Shown here one piece after another: positions 1 through 11,800 of a DNA stretch of 64,000 nt. Source of the stretch: Labia minor (lineage: Eukaryota; Arthropoda; Insecta; Dermaptera; Spongiphoridae). Positions within the stretch are counted from its first letter, which is position 1, and the number at the start of each line of letters is the position of its first letter. The DNA lies in assembly GCA_963082975.1 (NCBI GenBank), contig OY720345.1:79205034-79269033 (forward strand), written 5' to 3'. The notes below the pieces were generated by a model. The model worked only from the letters and a program-made list of their open reading frames with translations. It was not told the origin of the DNA and made no database searches. The position numbers and the translations under genes are program-made.

Positions 1-180
1 ATCAAATAACAAAGTTAAATTATTTAATATTTGATAAATAAATACAAATTTCACAGCAATATAGAAATTCACAATAAGCACTATTATAGCAAATATATTC
101 ACGTACTCCTCTCAGTATATCTTTTATAGTTTTTCACATGTTTAAAAATTGCATAAAACTGCTATATATAGAATTTCAGC

Positions 181-840
181 TTGGTTGAATCGCTAAAAGT
201 ACCGGAATTAATTTTTTAGCACGTTGACTAACAATCACGCGCCAGCATGTGACCAGATGCCCTCAACAAAGAGCCAAACTCTCGCTGGTTTAATAAATAC
301 TATTTATTAATTTTAATTTATAATTTCATTTAAATATAATATATATGTGTTAATTTATCCAATTGGAATTTGCATGATAGCCGACCGGAGACATCCCACA
401 TTTTTTTCATTTATAAATTTACCCAAATGTTCGTAATTCAGTTTTTTGATAAACTTAGATGATTAAAAATGCGTTGGATTAATTATTCTTAGTTAATCAA
501 TGATTTATGGATTTCTTGTGATCTTTTTAAATAGTATCTTTTTGGAAATAGAAATGATTATTTATTTATAAATTTCCTTCTCACTAAGAACAATTCGTAT
601 GTGTTTCTCTCGTTTCAAATATTGGCATTGAAAATTTTTAATCCATACATATAAAATATTAACAAGAACATTATTCGTTTATTTTATTTATGTAAATTAC
701 ATAAAAGTAGGTGAAGTTTTCTGTTAATTTAAATTATTTATTTGGATATTTGAAAAAAGCATATTTGATTTCTGTAATGCTAATTTTATATCTCAATAAA
801 TAATTTTTAAATTCCCAATATTCATACAAAAAAAATTTAA
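181..840 (+). repeat. Relic 3' flank of a zinc-finger gene, without the gene
   Basis: From about 280 this matches the DNA that follows the stop codon of genes A-E (AATAAA-containing TTTAATAAATA, then GATAGNCGA-TGGAGACA, then a GTTTGATAAACTTAGATGA motif). From about 480 to 840 it matches 33130-33480 in inverted orientation. Bases 181-290 match 49140-49250 in inverted orientation. No finger coding precedes it. It is best read as the downstream part of a lost or truncated copy of the zinc-finger duplication unit. Confidence 0.6.
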
Positions 841-985
841 AAATGCCTCTCTCGCCGGTCGGTAAAAACGCTCACACATGTCCAACCAGTCTGCCATCCT
901 TGCCAGCACCTGCCAGCACTAAGGGTGAGAAAAAAATAGCATTGAGTGATCCCCTCTGATACGGATGCTCTGTGAGCTGGTCTTA

Positions 986-1590
986 TCTTATTATGCTAGC
1001 TAAAATTGTATATATATATCTTGGTTCTCAAAAACCGGTCTAACAAATTCACACTAGATATAGTATTTATAAAGAAAAATTAAGTTTTATTGATCATATC
1101 TCTTGAAACATACAGCTTCATTATTTATTTCTTAATTAAAAATTATATATGAGTGACGTCAAAAATGGCATCCATTTTGAAATTTTACTCCCGCCTTTTT
1201 TTAAAGGATATTGTATTAATATTTTTTTTATATTTAAAATATTTTAAAAATTTTTATTTAATTTCGAAATAAAATTAAAAATATATATTTTAATAATATT
1301 TTATAATTATAAATTACGATAAATATATATCATTCTTCCAATAAAAAAAAATATTCATGCACTTAGAAACATACCTAATAATACATATTTATGTATTATT
1401 GAGGACCCCAGGTCCATTCGTTTTAATCAGATTGATGCAATGATAATAATTGTAATAAATCAATTAAAAAATTGTATATCAGCTCGGTGTCCCAAGTATT
1501 AATATTACCAGCCAAACCCAATAATAATGAATTAATTTTTTTTAACTTAATTACCGAGCCGAGGCTCAGGGTCCCGGTATGATCTTAATA
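986..1590 (+). mobile_element. Non-autonomous Helitron-like element, decayed
   Basis: It begins TCTTATTATGCTAGCTAAAA and contains the shared inner block (GGTTCTCAAAAACCG, AAAGAAAAATTAAG). It ends near 1584 with the short hairpin CCGAGCCGAGGCTC and GGTCCCGGTA. The 5' TC start, the 3' hairpin just before the end and the lack of terminal inverted repeats fit Helitrons. No Rep/helicase gene is present. Related copies lie at 2797, 3214, 36014, 38655, 41067 and 59668. Confidence 0.5.
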
Positions 1591-2790
1591 TATTGTGAGA
1601 ATTAGATAAATAATGTATAGAGAAAAAAATATTTAAAAATAGATATTTATTTAAATGAAATAAAATTATTTAATTTACAGAATGAAAATGTCTACAATAA
1701 TATCTAAGTATTTTTTCTTTATAATTTTACATTATAATAATACTAATTACAGTAGTTATAATATATGGGGGAATTTTCAACCTTGACCGCCGATTTGACC
1801 ATGTTCCCAAATGAATTTTAAAAAACCAAGACCACACTTTACATTTACACATTTTAAACTCTAATCGAATCCAAAATCAAAATTTAAAAAATCGAGAAAC
1901 AGACACACTGATATAATTAATTTGAAACATTTTAGGAAACAAATTTTTAATGGGTCATTTTTAGAAATCCCATTTAACAATTATAATAAATAATTAAAAA
2001 ATTGTAAAATTTTTAAAGTATATAAAAATAAATTGTATAAATTGGTTAAAGGGTCGAGTGATAGTTCGGTGTCCCAAGTATATATTTTAAATTAACACGC
2101 CTACTTTTCTGTATAATAAAGATATAACGAATAATATTTTAATTTTTATATAACCAAGAAATCATTTTTTCACTTAAAATATAGTTGTAAAGCCCAAATC
2201 TTCGATCCATATAACATCATCGACTGGGCCACTACCTTAAGGAGTCTTCTTTTGCTCTGATTAGGGCCACCGGTATTTGCCATTAGTCTCGAAAAAATAA
2301 TATTAAATTATATATAAATTTAAAAATTAGAATATTTGAATTTGTTTAAATTTTAACACATGTAATCAATCATATGCATAAAGAATAGAAAATTTTGAAA
2401 ATCAACTTGGTATTAAATTCAGAAAAAAAATACTGATATATAGAATATATCGACTATTCGAATATAATTGAAACTCTTTCTCTCCCTCTATTTTAAATTT
2501 TAAAAAAGGGAGTGTTAAGACATTATTTTGCCTTATGTAACATGTATGGTTAAATGAATTGGGCTCCCTACCTCCTGAGAAATTCCCATTAAAAATGTTT
2601 ATAATATTTTAGTTTATTAAATCAAACTATTTTTTTTTTACTTGAATATTTTTAATGTTAATACAATTTTATAATCTATAAAATAATTTAATTATTTTAA
2701 AAAACGGCGGTCTTCAATTACAATTTTTTTACTCTCTACTGACTGTTCATTTCATAAATGAAAATAGTGTCGAAAAGAAATAGACGATAT
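1590..2790. repeat. Dispersed repeat R4 with a small LINE remnant
   Basis: This block recurs at 28510-29290, 35037-36010 and 40180-41060. It has conserved stretches such as GACCGCCGATTTGACCATG, AGACACAC and GGCCACCGGTATTTGCCATT. On the minus strand near 2190-2290 the motif LYGSKIWALQ can be read (LYGSEIWALQ in sister copies). This is typical of the end of the reverse-transcriptase and thumb region of RTE-like or similar LINEs. The rest is AT-rich and untranslatable. Confidence 0.6.
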
Positions 2791-2796
2791 TACTTT

Positions 2797-3052
2797 GATT
2801 AACCTTATTATGCTAGCTAAAATTGTTTGTTTGTATTATTGAGGTCCCCAGTTCAATTCATTTTAATCAGATTGATGCAATGATGCAACATTTAATAATT
2901 GTAATAAATAATTAAAGAATTATATATTAATATTTTTTAAAGGGTCGAGCGACAGCTCGGTATCTCAGGTATTAATATTACCAGCCAAACCCAATAATAA
3001 TGAATCATTTTTTTTAATTTAAGTACCGAGCCGAGGCTCGGGGTCCCGGTAC
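2797..3052 (+). mobile_element. Short non-autonomous Helitron-like element
   Basis: This copy is compact and nearly complete. It starts with CTTATTATGCTAGCTAAAAT followed by TTGTTTGTTTG. Near the end are two hairpins: CGAGCGACAGCTCG, and CCGAGCC-GA-GGCTCGG with perfect 7-bp arms. It ends GGTCCCGGTACTA. It has no inverted terminal repeats and no coding capacity. Confidence 0.55.
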
Positions 3053-3213
3053 TACTTCCTATGTTCCAATATAATATAAAAATTTGAAGGAAATATTTAC
3101 TTTTTATTTGAAAATTATATATATTTATTCTTTTCCTTTCTTAATTAACATTTGTCTGTGGTTGAGATAAAATGTTATGAAAATGTATTTTGTATATATC
3201 TTATCTATCTAAT

Positions 3214-3650
3214 CTAATCTTATTATACTAGCTAAAATTGTATGAATGTATATATGTTTGTTTGTAAATGGGTTCTCAAAAACCGCTCTAACGATTTTTT
3301 TGAAATTCACCCTGGAGATAGTATTTATAAAGAAAAATTGAGTTTTATTGATCATATCTCTGGAAAAATTCATCTTTATTAGTTTTTTTTTAATGTATAT
3401 ATGTGACGTCACAGCCACCCACCGCCTGTGAGATATATATCTATTCTTGACCGAATGGTGGCTCGGTTAATCAGATGGATGCAATGATGCAACTTTTAAT
3501 AATTGTAACAAATAATTAAAGAATTGTATATCAATATTTTTTAAAGGGTCGAGCGAAAGCTTGGTGTCCCAGGTATTAATATTACCAACCAAACCCAATA
3601 ATAATGAATCATTTTTGTTTAACTTAATTACCGAGGGTCCCGCTACTAAT
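3214..3650 (+). mobile_element. Longer non-autonomous Helitron-like element
   Basis: It has the same 5' start as the 2797 copy (CTTATTATACTAGCTAAAAT). It also carries an inner block with GGTTCTCAAAAACCGCTC and GACGTCACAG, then the shared 3' half (GGTCGAGCGA, ATTACCGAG-GGTCCCG). The inner block is absent from the short copies at 2797, 36014 and 41067, so two size classes of one family exist. Confidence 0.5.
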
Positions 3651-3839
3651 ATTTATATTGTATGATATGGCTCGGGACATCACAGTTGCCAAAACATGTG
3701 CTCACTAGTTATGAGCTCCTTAATTTCAAATTTGTTAATTGTATACTATATAAGCTCAAGGGATTAAATATATTTTCTTAATCTACTTTATTTTAGTAAT
3801 TAATACACTTTATCGAATATAATCACTTGAATTTATAAT

Positions 3840-3990
3840 AAATTTTAAAATCTATTAAATTCTAAATAACGAAAAATTTAAAACAATTCCTTTTTATAAA
3901 TGTTCTAAAACTCATTTTAAATTAAGTAGTATCTATAAACCATTTTTACGCAAATAAATTTGTATTTTTTATCTAAAATATCCTCTAAGG
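3840..3990. repeat. Duplicated intron-like sequence shared with the AF10-like locus
   Basis: The last ~35 bases before the hAT MITE at 3991 match the bases just upstream of the AF10-like exon at 56794 (AAATTTGTATTTTTTATCTA and onward). Bases 3890-3945 match 50270-50335. It appears to be a dispersed piece of the same intron, later hit by the hAT MITE. Confidence 0.5.
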
Positions 3991-4454
3991 CAGTGGTTCT
4001 TAACCGGGGGTGCCCGCACCCCTGGGGGTTCGGGAATGTATTTTTGGGGGTGCGGGAGAAGCCCCTACCTAACCATAAAAATTATTAAATATCATTTATT
4101 AAATTTCTTATAATAAAATATTTGAAATCTGCAATAATGTCCCCAATATTGAAGCTCATAAAAATTGCTAGGAACCTAAAATGCAAGTGATGACTTACGC
4201 GTATGTCTTTCAAAAAAGGAACCTCGCTTCGCCAGTATAATAATGAACAAACAACAACAGACTAGTCATTAATAAAAATAATATTGTTTTGTATTTATAT
4301 AAAATGTACAATGTTTTTCAATAAACAATAAACAATAAGTTTCGCAAAAAATGTATTTTTCTAGACTAAAAAAATTAAAACACATTTTTCAATGGGGGTA
4401 TGGAGATATATTTTCAGATTCAATGGGGTGCGACTCGCTAGAAAGGAAACACTG
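3991..4454. mobile_element. Non-autonomous hAT element (MITE)
   Basis: The element starts CAGTGGTTCTTAACCGGGGG and ends GGAAACACTG, giving imperfect terminal inverted repeats of the form CAGTGNTTC. It is flanked by a perfect 8-bp direct repeat CTCTAAGG at 3983-3990 and 4455-4462, the target-site size of hAT transposons. The 464-bp body contains no transposase. Confidence 0.85.
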
Positions 4455-4462
4455 CTCTAAGG

Positions 4463-4700
4463 GATGTCCAACTCGCGGCCCGCGGGCCGCATTGCGGCCC
4501 ACTATCGACTCATTTTGGAGTTACTTACGCCCGTTTTTAAAGAATTCACAGTCCGGCAAGCGACCTATAACTTCGAGGCTATAAAAAAAAGGCTGTGTGC
4601 AACTAGGGCTTACAATACCGAACTAAAATCTGAATACCGGTATTTGGTATTTGAAATTTGAAATACCGGGATACCGGTATTATTAATAATAAATTTACTA
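4463..4700 (+). mobile_element. Fragments of two other hAT ends
   Basis: GATGTCCAACTCGCGGCCCG with CGGGCCGCATTGCGGCCC looks like the GC-rich subterminal part of a second hAT family. At about 4606 AGGGCTTACAATACCG with repeated ACCGGTATT motifs resembles the end of the hAT at 50970. Neither partner end is seen, so both are truncated. Confidence 0.4.
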
Positions 4701-4837
4701 GCTATATTTCTACTTACCTCAGTTGTTATATTGACTTTTTAACAAATAATATATGAATTCAAATAAATATTGTTCTAAAATGAGTAGATATTATTTATTT
4801 TATTACATAGAGAGTAGGAGTAGATAGATACAAATAA

Positions 4838-5020
4838 GTTGACCTGTGGCCATGTCCGAATCGACCGACAGTTTGAAGTAAATTAATTTCCAGCTACAGA
4901 AACAATTTCAAATAATTTAAATATATCTATTAATGTAATAAAAAACATATAAATATAACATAAATATTTTTAATTTTATTTTATTTATAATATATATGTA
5001 AGACCAGGTTGTGACGTCAT
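4838..5020 (-). repeat. Truncated copy of the 645-bp dispersed repeat
   Basis: It begins GTTGACCTGTGGCCATGTCC and runs to GTGACGTCATGAATTC, matching the outer part of 53030-53650 (same orientation) and of 62910-63554 (opposite orientation). Only about 180 bp remain. Confidence 0.65.
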
Positions 5021-5312
5021 GAATTCACTTAGTCTTTCTTTACTCATCCACCTTGAACAAGTCTTCAGTCGACGCACTGTTGGAAATGTTCTTTCAGAAG
5101 ATGCTACACTTACTGGCAGGGTAGATAGTACCTTCAACAGAGCGTGTATTGCTGGGAAAAAATCCGCGTTGCAAACTTCTGGCCTCAGGTCAATTTATTT
5201 AAATTCTTGTATGAAATGGTTTTTCCAATATAAGGTCATAAATAGTTTATAATATTCAAAGATGCACTTTAGTAAGAAAAAAAGAAAAAAATTCTGAGCT
5301 CTCGGGACTTTC
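5021..5312 (+). other. Unassigned stretch with a short open frame
   Basis: An open frame of 77 codons at 5019-5252 begins MNSLSLSLLIHLEQVF. I recognise no domain and the tail is low-complexity. A run of C at 5314-5326 followed by GGAGCCGCCAGTG at its right edge looks like the inverted end of a CAGTGGCGGCTCC-type hAT MITE abutting the piggyBac remnant. Its other end was not found. Confidence 0.3.
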
Positions 5313-5334
5313 ATGCCCCCCCCCCCCTGGAGCC

Positions 5335-6230
5335 GCCAGTGTGTAGAAGTTATAGAGTTGCCTCCAGAACCTGACGAACTAACTGATGAAGATGAAGGAA
5401 ATGAAAATGAAATGGGTCTTGTCGAAGTTTCGGATGCTCCAGGTACTCTAGAATTCCAATCTAATGAACAACAAATCCAAGAAATTCATCATAAAAAACA
5501 ACAATTATTCAAACGCAGCTTGGTGAAAATCAAAACCTAGATATTTCTAAATTAGACGAAAAATTAATTAATCTAAATGGGAAAACGCCTTTAAAAATTT
5601 TTGAAATGTTATTTACAAACGATATTTTCAAATATATTGTAGTCGAAACCTTGAGATATGCCAAAGAATTCAAAAACTATATAAATTTTGATTTAACCAT
5701 TGAAGAATTAAACATTTTCTTTGGAATGCTTTTATTTTCTGGGTACAAAATATTTCCATCAAAGAAAAATTATTGGTCCGAAGAAGATGATTTAGAAGAA
5801 GATATGGTTCGCAATGCTATGTCTATGAATCGCTATCAAAAAATAAAAAAATATCTCTATTTTAACGATAACAAACTTGTTAAAGAATGTAAAACTAATA
5901 AAGGTTGTAAAATTCGGCCCATTTTTAAATAAAATTAAAAATTCTTTCAATCAATTTGGAGTATTTGAAAAAAATATAGATGAAATGATAATAAAATAAT
6001 TTGGCCATAATAGCCTGAAACAGTTCATAAAAGGAAAACCAATACGCTTTGGCTACAAATTATGGACTCTTTACGGTCCTAGTGGATATTGTTATAATTT
6101 TGATTTTTATTGTGGCAAAGATATAACTCGAGAACCAGGAGTACCTCTACGGACGAAAGGAGTCTTGGATATGATCAAAATAATTGATGAGCCAAGAAAC
6201 CACAGTATATTTCGACAACTTTTTCACAAG
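5335..6230 (+). pseudogene. Broken piggyBac transposase
   Basis: The pieces read like a piggyBac (DDE_Tnp_1_7) transposase. There is an acidic N-terminus (IELPPEPDELTDEDEGNENE), then LNGKTPLKIFEMLF, the FGMLLFSGYKIFPSKKNYW block, the CKIRPIF block, and the catalytic-core start NIDEMIIK followed by SLKQFIKGKPIRFGYKLW and REPGVPLRTKGVLDM. The frame shifts near 5515 and near 5915. An in-frame stop lies inside the core near 5997, and the copy ends abruptly near 6230, well short of a full ~550-600 residue enzyme. Terminal inverted repeats and TTAA sites were not identified. Confidence 0.8.
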
Positions 6231-6239
6231 TATACATTT

Positions 6240-6600
6240 GCTTGCACAAGAATATTGTGACGAAATTTCATCGAAATCGGTTTAGTCAATTTTGAGTTTA
6301 TAACGTCAAAATTTCCCGATAGAAAATCTTAATTTCTGCGGTTATTGAATATCTATCGATATAAATACAGGTATGTAAGAATATTGTGATGTAATTTCAT
6401 CGAAATCGTTTAAGACAATTTTGAGTTTATAACGTCAAAATTTCCCGATAGAAAGACTTAATTTCTGCGGTTATTGAATATCTATCGATATAAATACAGG
6501 TATGTAAGAATATTGTGATGTAATTTCATCGAAATCGTTTAAGACAATTTTGAGCCTATAACGTCAAAATTTCCGGACAGACAGACATGAAAAATTCTAA
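6240..6600 (+). repeat. 129-bp tandem repeat, about 2.8 units
   Basis: The unit AAGAATATTGTGATGTAATT ... CGATATAAATACAGGTATGT repeats with a 129-base period (6367 to 6496). Each unit carries a TTTCATCGAAATCG block and AACGTCAAAATTTCC. The last unit runs into GGACAGACAGACATG and a tail like the 3' ends of other dispersed repeats. The array directly follows the truncated piggyBac. Confidence 0.8.
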
Positions 6601-7021
6601 AGTCATTCTTGGATTCTAGAGGTCATGAAACGCGAAGATATGCAAAAATCTTTTTTTTATAAATATACATATAAATAAATCAAATTTATTAAACTATATA
6701 TATTTTATATCAACAGGCCTACTTTTCTGTCTTTCAGTGAATTAATACATATGTTTAAGGAGTATATGTTATGTAAGAAATCCATTTATCATTGATTAAC
6801 CAAGAATAATTAATCAAACGCATTTTTAATCATCTAAGTTTATCAAACAACTGATTTACGTACATTTGAGTTAATTTATAAATGAAAAGAATCTGGAATT
6901 TCTCCACTCGACTATCTCGCAAATTCGAATTGGATTAATTAAAACATAAATTATATTATAAATTAAAATTAATAAATAATATTTATTAAACCAAACATTA
7001 AATTTTTTTACAATGATTACA

Positions 7022-8426
7022 TTAAGAGTTTTCACCTGTATGAATTAATAAATGATTATTAAAATGTGTTTTTTGTATAAATTTCATTTTACAATGATAA
7101 CATTCAAAAGGCTTTTCACCTGTATGAATTAAAATATGTCCTTTTAAATATGATTTCTTAATAAATTTCTTTTTACAATAATTACATTCAAAAGGCTTTT
7201 CACCTGTATGAATTAATAAATGATTATTAAAATGTGTTTTTTGTATAAATTTCATTTTACAATAATTACATTCAAAACGCTTTTCACCTGTATGAATTAA
7301 TAAATGTCCCTTTAAATATGATTTCTTATTAAATTTCTTTTTACAATAATTACATTCAAAAGGCTTTTCACCTGTATGAATTAATAAATGTGTATCTAAA
7401 TGTGATTTCCTATTAAATTTCTTTTTACAATAATTACATTCAAAACGCTTTTCACCTGTATGAATTAATAAATGTCTATTTAAATTAGATTTCGTATTAA
7501 ATTTCTTTTTACAATAATTACATTCAAAAGGCTTTTCTCCTGTATGAATTAATAAATGATTATTTAAAACAGAGATCATATTAAATTTCTTTTTACAATA
7601 ATTACATTCAAAAGGCTTTTCACCTGTATGAATTAATAAATGATTATTTAAATCAGATTTCATATTAAATTTCTTTTTACAATAATTACATTCAAAAGGC
7701 TTTTCTCCTGTATGAATTAATAAATGTCTATCTAAACTAAACTTATGATTAAATTTCTTTTTACAATAATTACATTCAAAAGGCTTTTCACCTGTATGAA
7801 TTAATAAATGTCTGTCTAAATGTGATTTCCTATTAAATTTCTTTTTACAATAATTACATTCAAAAGGCTTTTCTCCTGTATGAATTAATAAATGATTATT
7901 AAAATGTGTTTTTTGTATAAATCTCATTTTGCAATAATTACATTCAAAAGGCTTTTCACCTGTATGAATTAATAAATGTCTATTTAAATCACATTTATGA
8001 TTAAATTTCTTTTTACAATAATTACATTCGAAACGTCTGTCTTCTGTATTGTTTGAATCAGTATCTTCAAGGTTTTCGTCATGACTGTTTTCCTTGGAAT
8101 ATTCGACTGTTTCATTTTCGAGTTTTAATTTATTTTTTAAAATTGAATTTATTTGTTTAAAAATACATCTTTTTAAATGTTTAGATAAAAATTCCTCATT
8201 TATATAATTTGTGTAGCAATATTCGCAAGGATATAAAGGACCTAAAACAAGTTTATCTTCATTATGTTAAATCATTTTCTAACTATTTTAAAAATCTATA
8301 TAATGAATATCAATAGAAATATATTTAAAAATATAATACTAGTGAAAATTAACAATAATTTAGATGAATATAAAACTTACCTATATATATTGGATATTTT
8401 ATGTCTTCCTGTGAATAAGGATCCAT
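7022..8426 (-). CDS. Zinc-finger gene A (C2HC finger plus 12 C2H2 fingers)
   Basis: This is a two-exon gene. Exon 1 is 8381-8426 (starting MDPYSQEDIKYPIYI), the intron is 8242-8380 with GT-AG ends and phase 1, and exon 2 is 7022-8241. The product is 421 residues. Residues ~17-50 form a C2HC finger (CEYC, then His 13 residues on, then Cys), followed by an acidic linker rich in Glu, Asp and Asn. Twelve C2H2 fingers of 28 residues (C-X2-C-X12-H-X3-H) follow, joined by HTGEKPF or HTGEKRF linkers. It is probably a nuclear, sequence-specific DNA-binding protein; the target is unknown. Finger order matches gene B except for two-finger insertions. It ends GENS-stop, and a relic CNHCKK lies just beyond. 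Reading frame and splice sites are intact. Confidence 0.88.
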
Positions 8427-8600
8427 TTTTAATTGTATAATCTATTACAAATTATATATACGGTAATAAGTATTATAAAAGTATTAAAAGTTTAATTTAA
8501 TAGATAGTCTGTGAGTTTGATTTTTATTGACATTCAAAATAATAACCAAAATCTTCTTTAAGATAGCAACGATTCAGTTCATTAAAAAACTTGCGCCTTA
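8427..8600 (-). promoter_or_regulatory. Conserved 5' flank of gene A
   Basis: This sequence is shared with the upstream regions of genes B-H: TATAATACTTATTACC-like and TATATATAATTTG motifs close to the ATG, and farther out TTATTTTGAATGTCAATAAA and ATCGTTGCTATCTTAAAGA. The TATATATAA lies only ~26-34 bases before the ATG, so either the 5' leader is extremely short or the upstream TTTATAATA (about 50 bases away) serves as the TATA box. Confidence 0.5.
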
Positions 8601-8877
8601 TTTAAAAATTTTTTGACAAATCAAAAATATTGTATTATATATAATATATAAAATAAATATAATACTCTAATAAAAATGAAAAATTACTTACCTTTAATTT
8701 ATAAATTGGCTATATTCACAAAACATATTGCCTTGTACATATCGGTAAAAATGCTATCCTAAGTTCACATTTTTACTTTCCCGCATCCTTCGTATAAGGG
8801 AAGTATTGGAATCGTCAAAAATTTCGACTTCGAGATTTCGATAGATCTTGACGTTTTAGGGGGGCCATACACTATGC

Positions 8878-11800
8878 CAGTGGTTCTTAAACTGTGGTCC
8901 GCGGACCCCTGGGGGTCCGCGAAGCCTTTACTGGGGGTCCGCGGTCCTCGGAAAAAAATCATCGTAAAAATATATACATATATAAATATTTAAAGTTCAT
9001 TGTTTAACTATATCCTCCTAGAGAATTACGGCTATAATTTAATACTATTAATAATACTATTTTATTTTATTAAATTGATAATTATGTCAATTAATTTTTT
9101 GTGAATAAATAAACATATATAAAAAACTATATATAAAATTTGAATTTTCATCCATTCATTCATTTAAAATCATTTTTCGATTGTTCCTTTAAAATAACCC
9201 CTCTTAGGGGCTCGGAAGGGGAGGCATATAAGGGAATTTTCTTTCACTTTGTTATTGGGGAAAACCAGGGGAGGGGACAGTCTTACCCGGAAAAACCCAA
9301 ATTGTCAGCGTCCACTCTGGGGTTTTAAACAGTTTTAAAGCAAATGTTAATTATAAGTTCATTTCTCAACGAGTTGTATCTTTAAATTATTTTTATTAAT
9401 GTTAATTATAAGTTCATTTCTCAACGAGTTGTATCTTTAAATTATTTTTATTAATTTAATTAATTATAATTAAATTATAGCTAATAATAGTTTATTATAG
9501 CTAATAATTTTTTTTAATTTTTAGTGTAATTTGCATGATCATTATTTTATAAAAACACTAAACACATTTTGCAATTTCCCAGAAAGGCTGTTTTTGAGAG
9601 TAAGTATAAGTTAGTTTTATGAATAAAAAATATTTATTTTAATAATATTTTAGAATCAAATTACGAAATTAATAATATTTTAGAATCAAATTACGAAATT
9701 AATAATATTTTAGAATCAAATTACGAAATATATTTATTATATAAATTAATATTCATTTAAAATGATATTAAATCATTTATTTAAAATTATTTAAAACATT
9801 TATTAAAATGATTTAAAACATTCATTTAAAATGATATTAAAACATTCATTTAAAATCATATTAAAACATAGCTAGTAAATAATAATTCGTTATATTTATA
9901 TTATATTTATATTATATTTATATTATTGTAGTTCAATGTTAATAAATTACTCCATAAAATGGATCGTTGGCTACAAACTGGTTCAACACAGAAACGGAAA
10001 GAATCAGATGATGAGGCATCAACAGCAAACTCTACCAAGAAACGCAAAACTAGAAAATATTCGGATGATTATTTATCATTTGGATTTACTTATATTTGCA
10101 ACAATGATGTGGAAAGACCAGTCTGCGTTCTATGTCAGGAAAGTTTATCCAATGAAAGTATGAAACCTGCTAATCTCAGACGTCATTTACAAACAAAGCA
10201 CAGCGAGCATGTTAGTAAGTCTATCGAATTTTTTAAAATGAAAAAAGAAGAACTTAATTCAAGTCAGAAATTGATGGTAAAGACGGGATCTGGTGGTATG
10301 AGTAAGAAAGTAGTAATGGCATCATATGAAGTAGCTCTACTTATTGCTAAAGCAGGAAAGCCGCATAATATAGCAGAGCAATTAATTCTTCCTGCTACAA
10401 AAGTAATTACAAATATAATGTTAGGAACTAAAGCAGCAAACGATATAAATTTGATTTCATTATCAAATGATACGGTTAAGAATAGGATTGAAGACATGTC
10501 ATGTAATATAAAAGAAGAATTAATATCGAGAGTGCGCAAAAGTCACTATTACTCATTACAATTGGATGAAAGTACTGATGTCACTAATAATGCCAATTTG
10601 TTAGCTTTCATTAGATATGAGTTTGAAAATCAAATACAAGAAGATGTATTGTTTTGTGATTCACTACCTTCACGAACGACAGCTAATGACATATTTAACA
10701 GTTTGAATAATTTTATAACCGAAAATGAAATAGAGTGGCCAAAATGTGTTGGAATTTGCACTGATGGTGCTCGTGCAATGTCAGGTACAAGAACTGGATT
10801 GATTGCTCTTATTAAAAATGTTGCGCCTCAGGTTGTTTGGAATCATTGCTGCATTCACAGAGAATCATTAGCAGCCAAAAATATGTCACCAGATTTGAAA
10901 AGAACATTAGACGAAGTAGTTAAAATTGTCAATTTCATTAAGGCTCGTCCACTTAATTCCAGAGTTTTTAAAATTTTGTGTGAGGAAATGGGTAGTCAAC
11001 ATACACATTTATTATTACATACAGATGTACGTTGGTTGTCCCGCGGGAAAGTACTCATTCGCCTTTTTGAGCTTCGAGATGAAATACGATTGTTTTTAAT
11101 AGATGCGCATTTTGAACTGACCGAATGTTTCAATGATTTTATCTGGTTAGCTAAGGTGGCTTACTTGACTGATATTTTTACAAAATTGAACGAACTTAAT
11201 TTGAGCCTGCAAGGTACTGTTGTAAATATATTTAAAGTTGAAGATAAAATAGAAGCAATGATTAAAAAAATCGACTTGTGGTCGAAACGCATCCAGAACG
11301 GTGTATATGAGTCTTTTCCAACTCTCAATGATTTCATAGAAAGCTCCAGTGAAAAATTGCTTAATCAAACGCGTCAATTATTTGTTGAACATTTAATTAC
11401 TTTGAAAAGCAACTTCAGGAAGTATTTTTCTACTCCTGATCCTTGCAATAACTGGATCAGAGATCCATTTAATATGGAAATTACAAATGCTAAACATTTA
11501 TCTGCACCTGAACAAGATATTCTCGTGGAATTATCATGTGATACAACTTATAAACTAAAATTTAACAAAACTGAATTGAGCAACTTTTGGTTACTTCTCA
11601 GGTCAGATTATCCTGCGCTTGCAAATAAAGCACTTCAACACTTGATTCCATTCTGCACAACATATTTATGCGAACAAGCTTTTTCGGTACTATTTTATAT
11701 TAAGTCTAAATATAGAAACAAATTAAATGTAGAGCCGGATCTTAGATTAAAAGTTTCCAATATTAAGCCAGATATTGAGATTCTTGTTTCAAGAAAACAA

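Noticed and set aside
8765-8962. Open frame of 65 codons on the minus strand (and its sister at 12163-12366)
   Set aside because: It lies across the terminal repeat of the hAT element and adjoining hairpin repeat, with no domain; a by-product of GC-rich ends.
9140-9328. 62-codon open frame repeated in all three hAT leaders (also 12544-12732 and 32463-32651)
   Set aside because: Its identity across copies only reflects their youth. It overlaps the untranslated leader and has no recognisable domain, so a second hAT protein is not supported.
10264-10539. Antisense frames of 91 and 76 codons inside each hAT transposase
   Set aside because: They are shadows of the conserved transposase reading frame.
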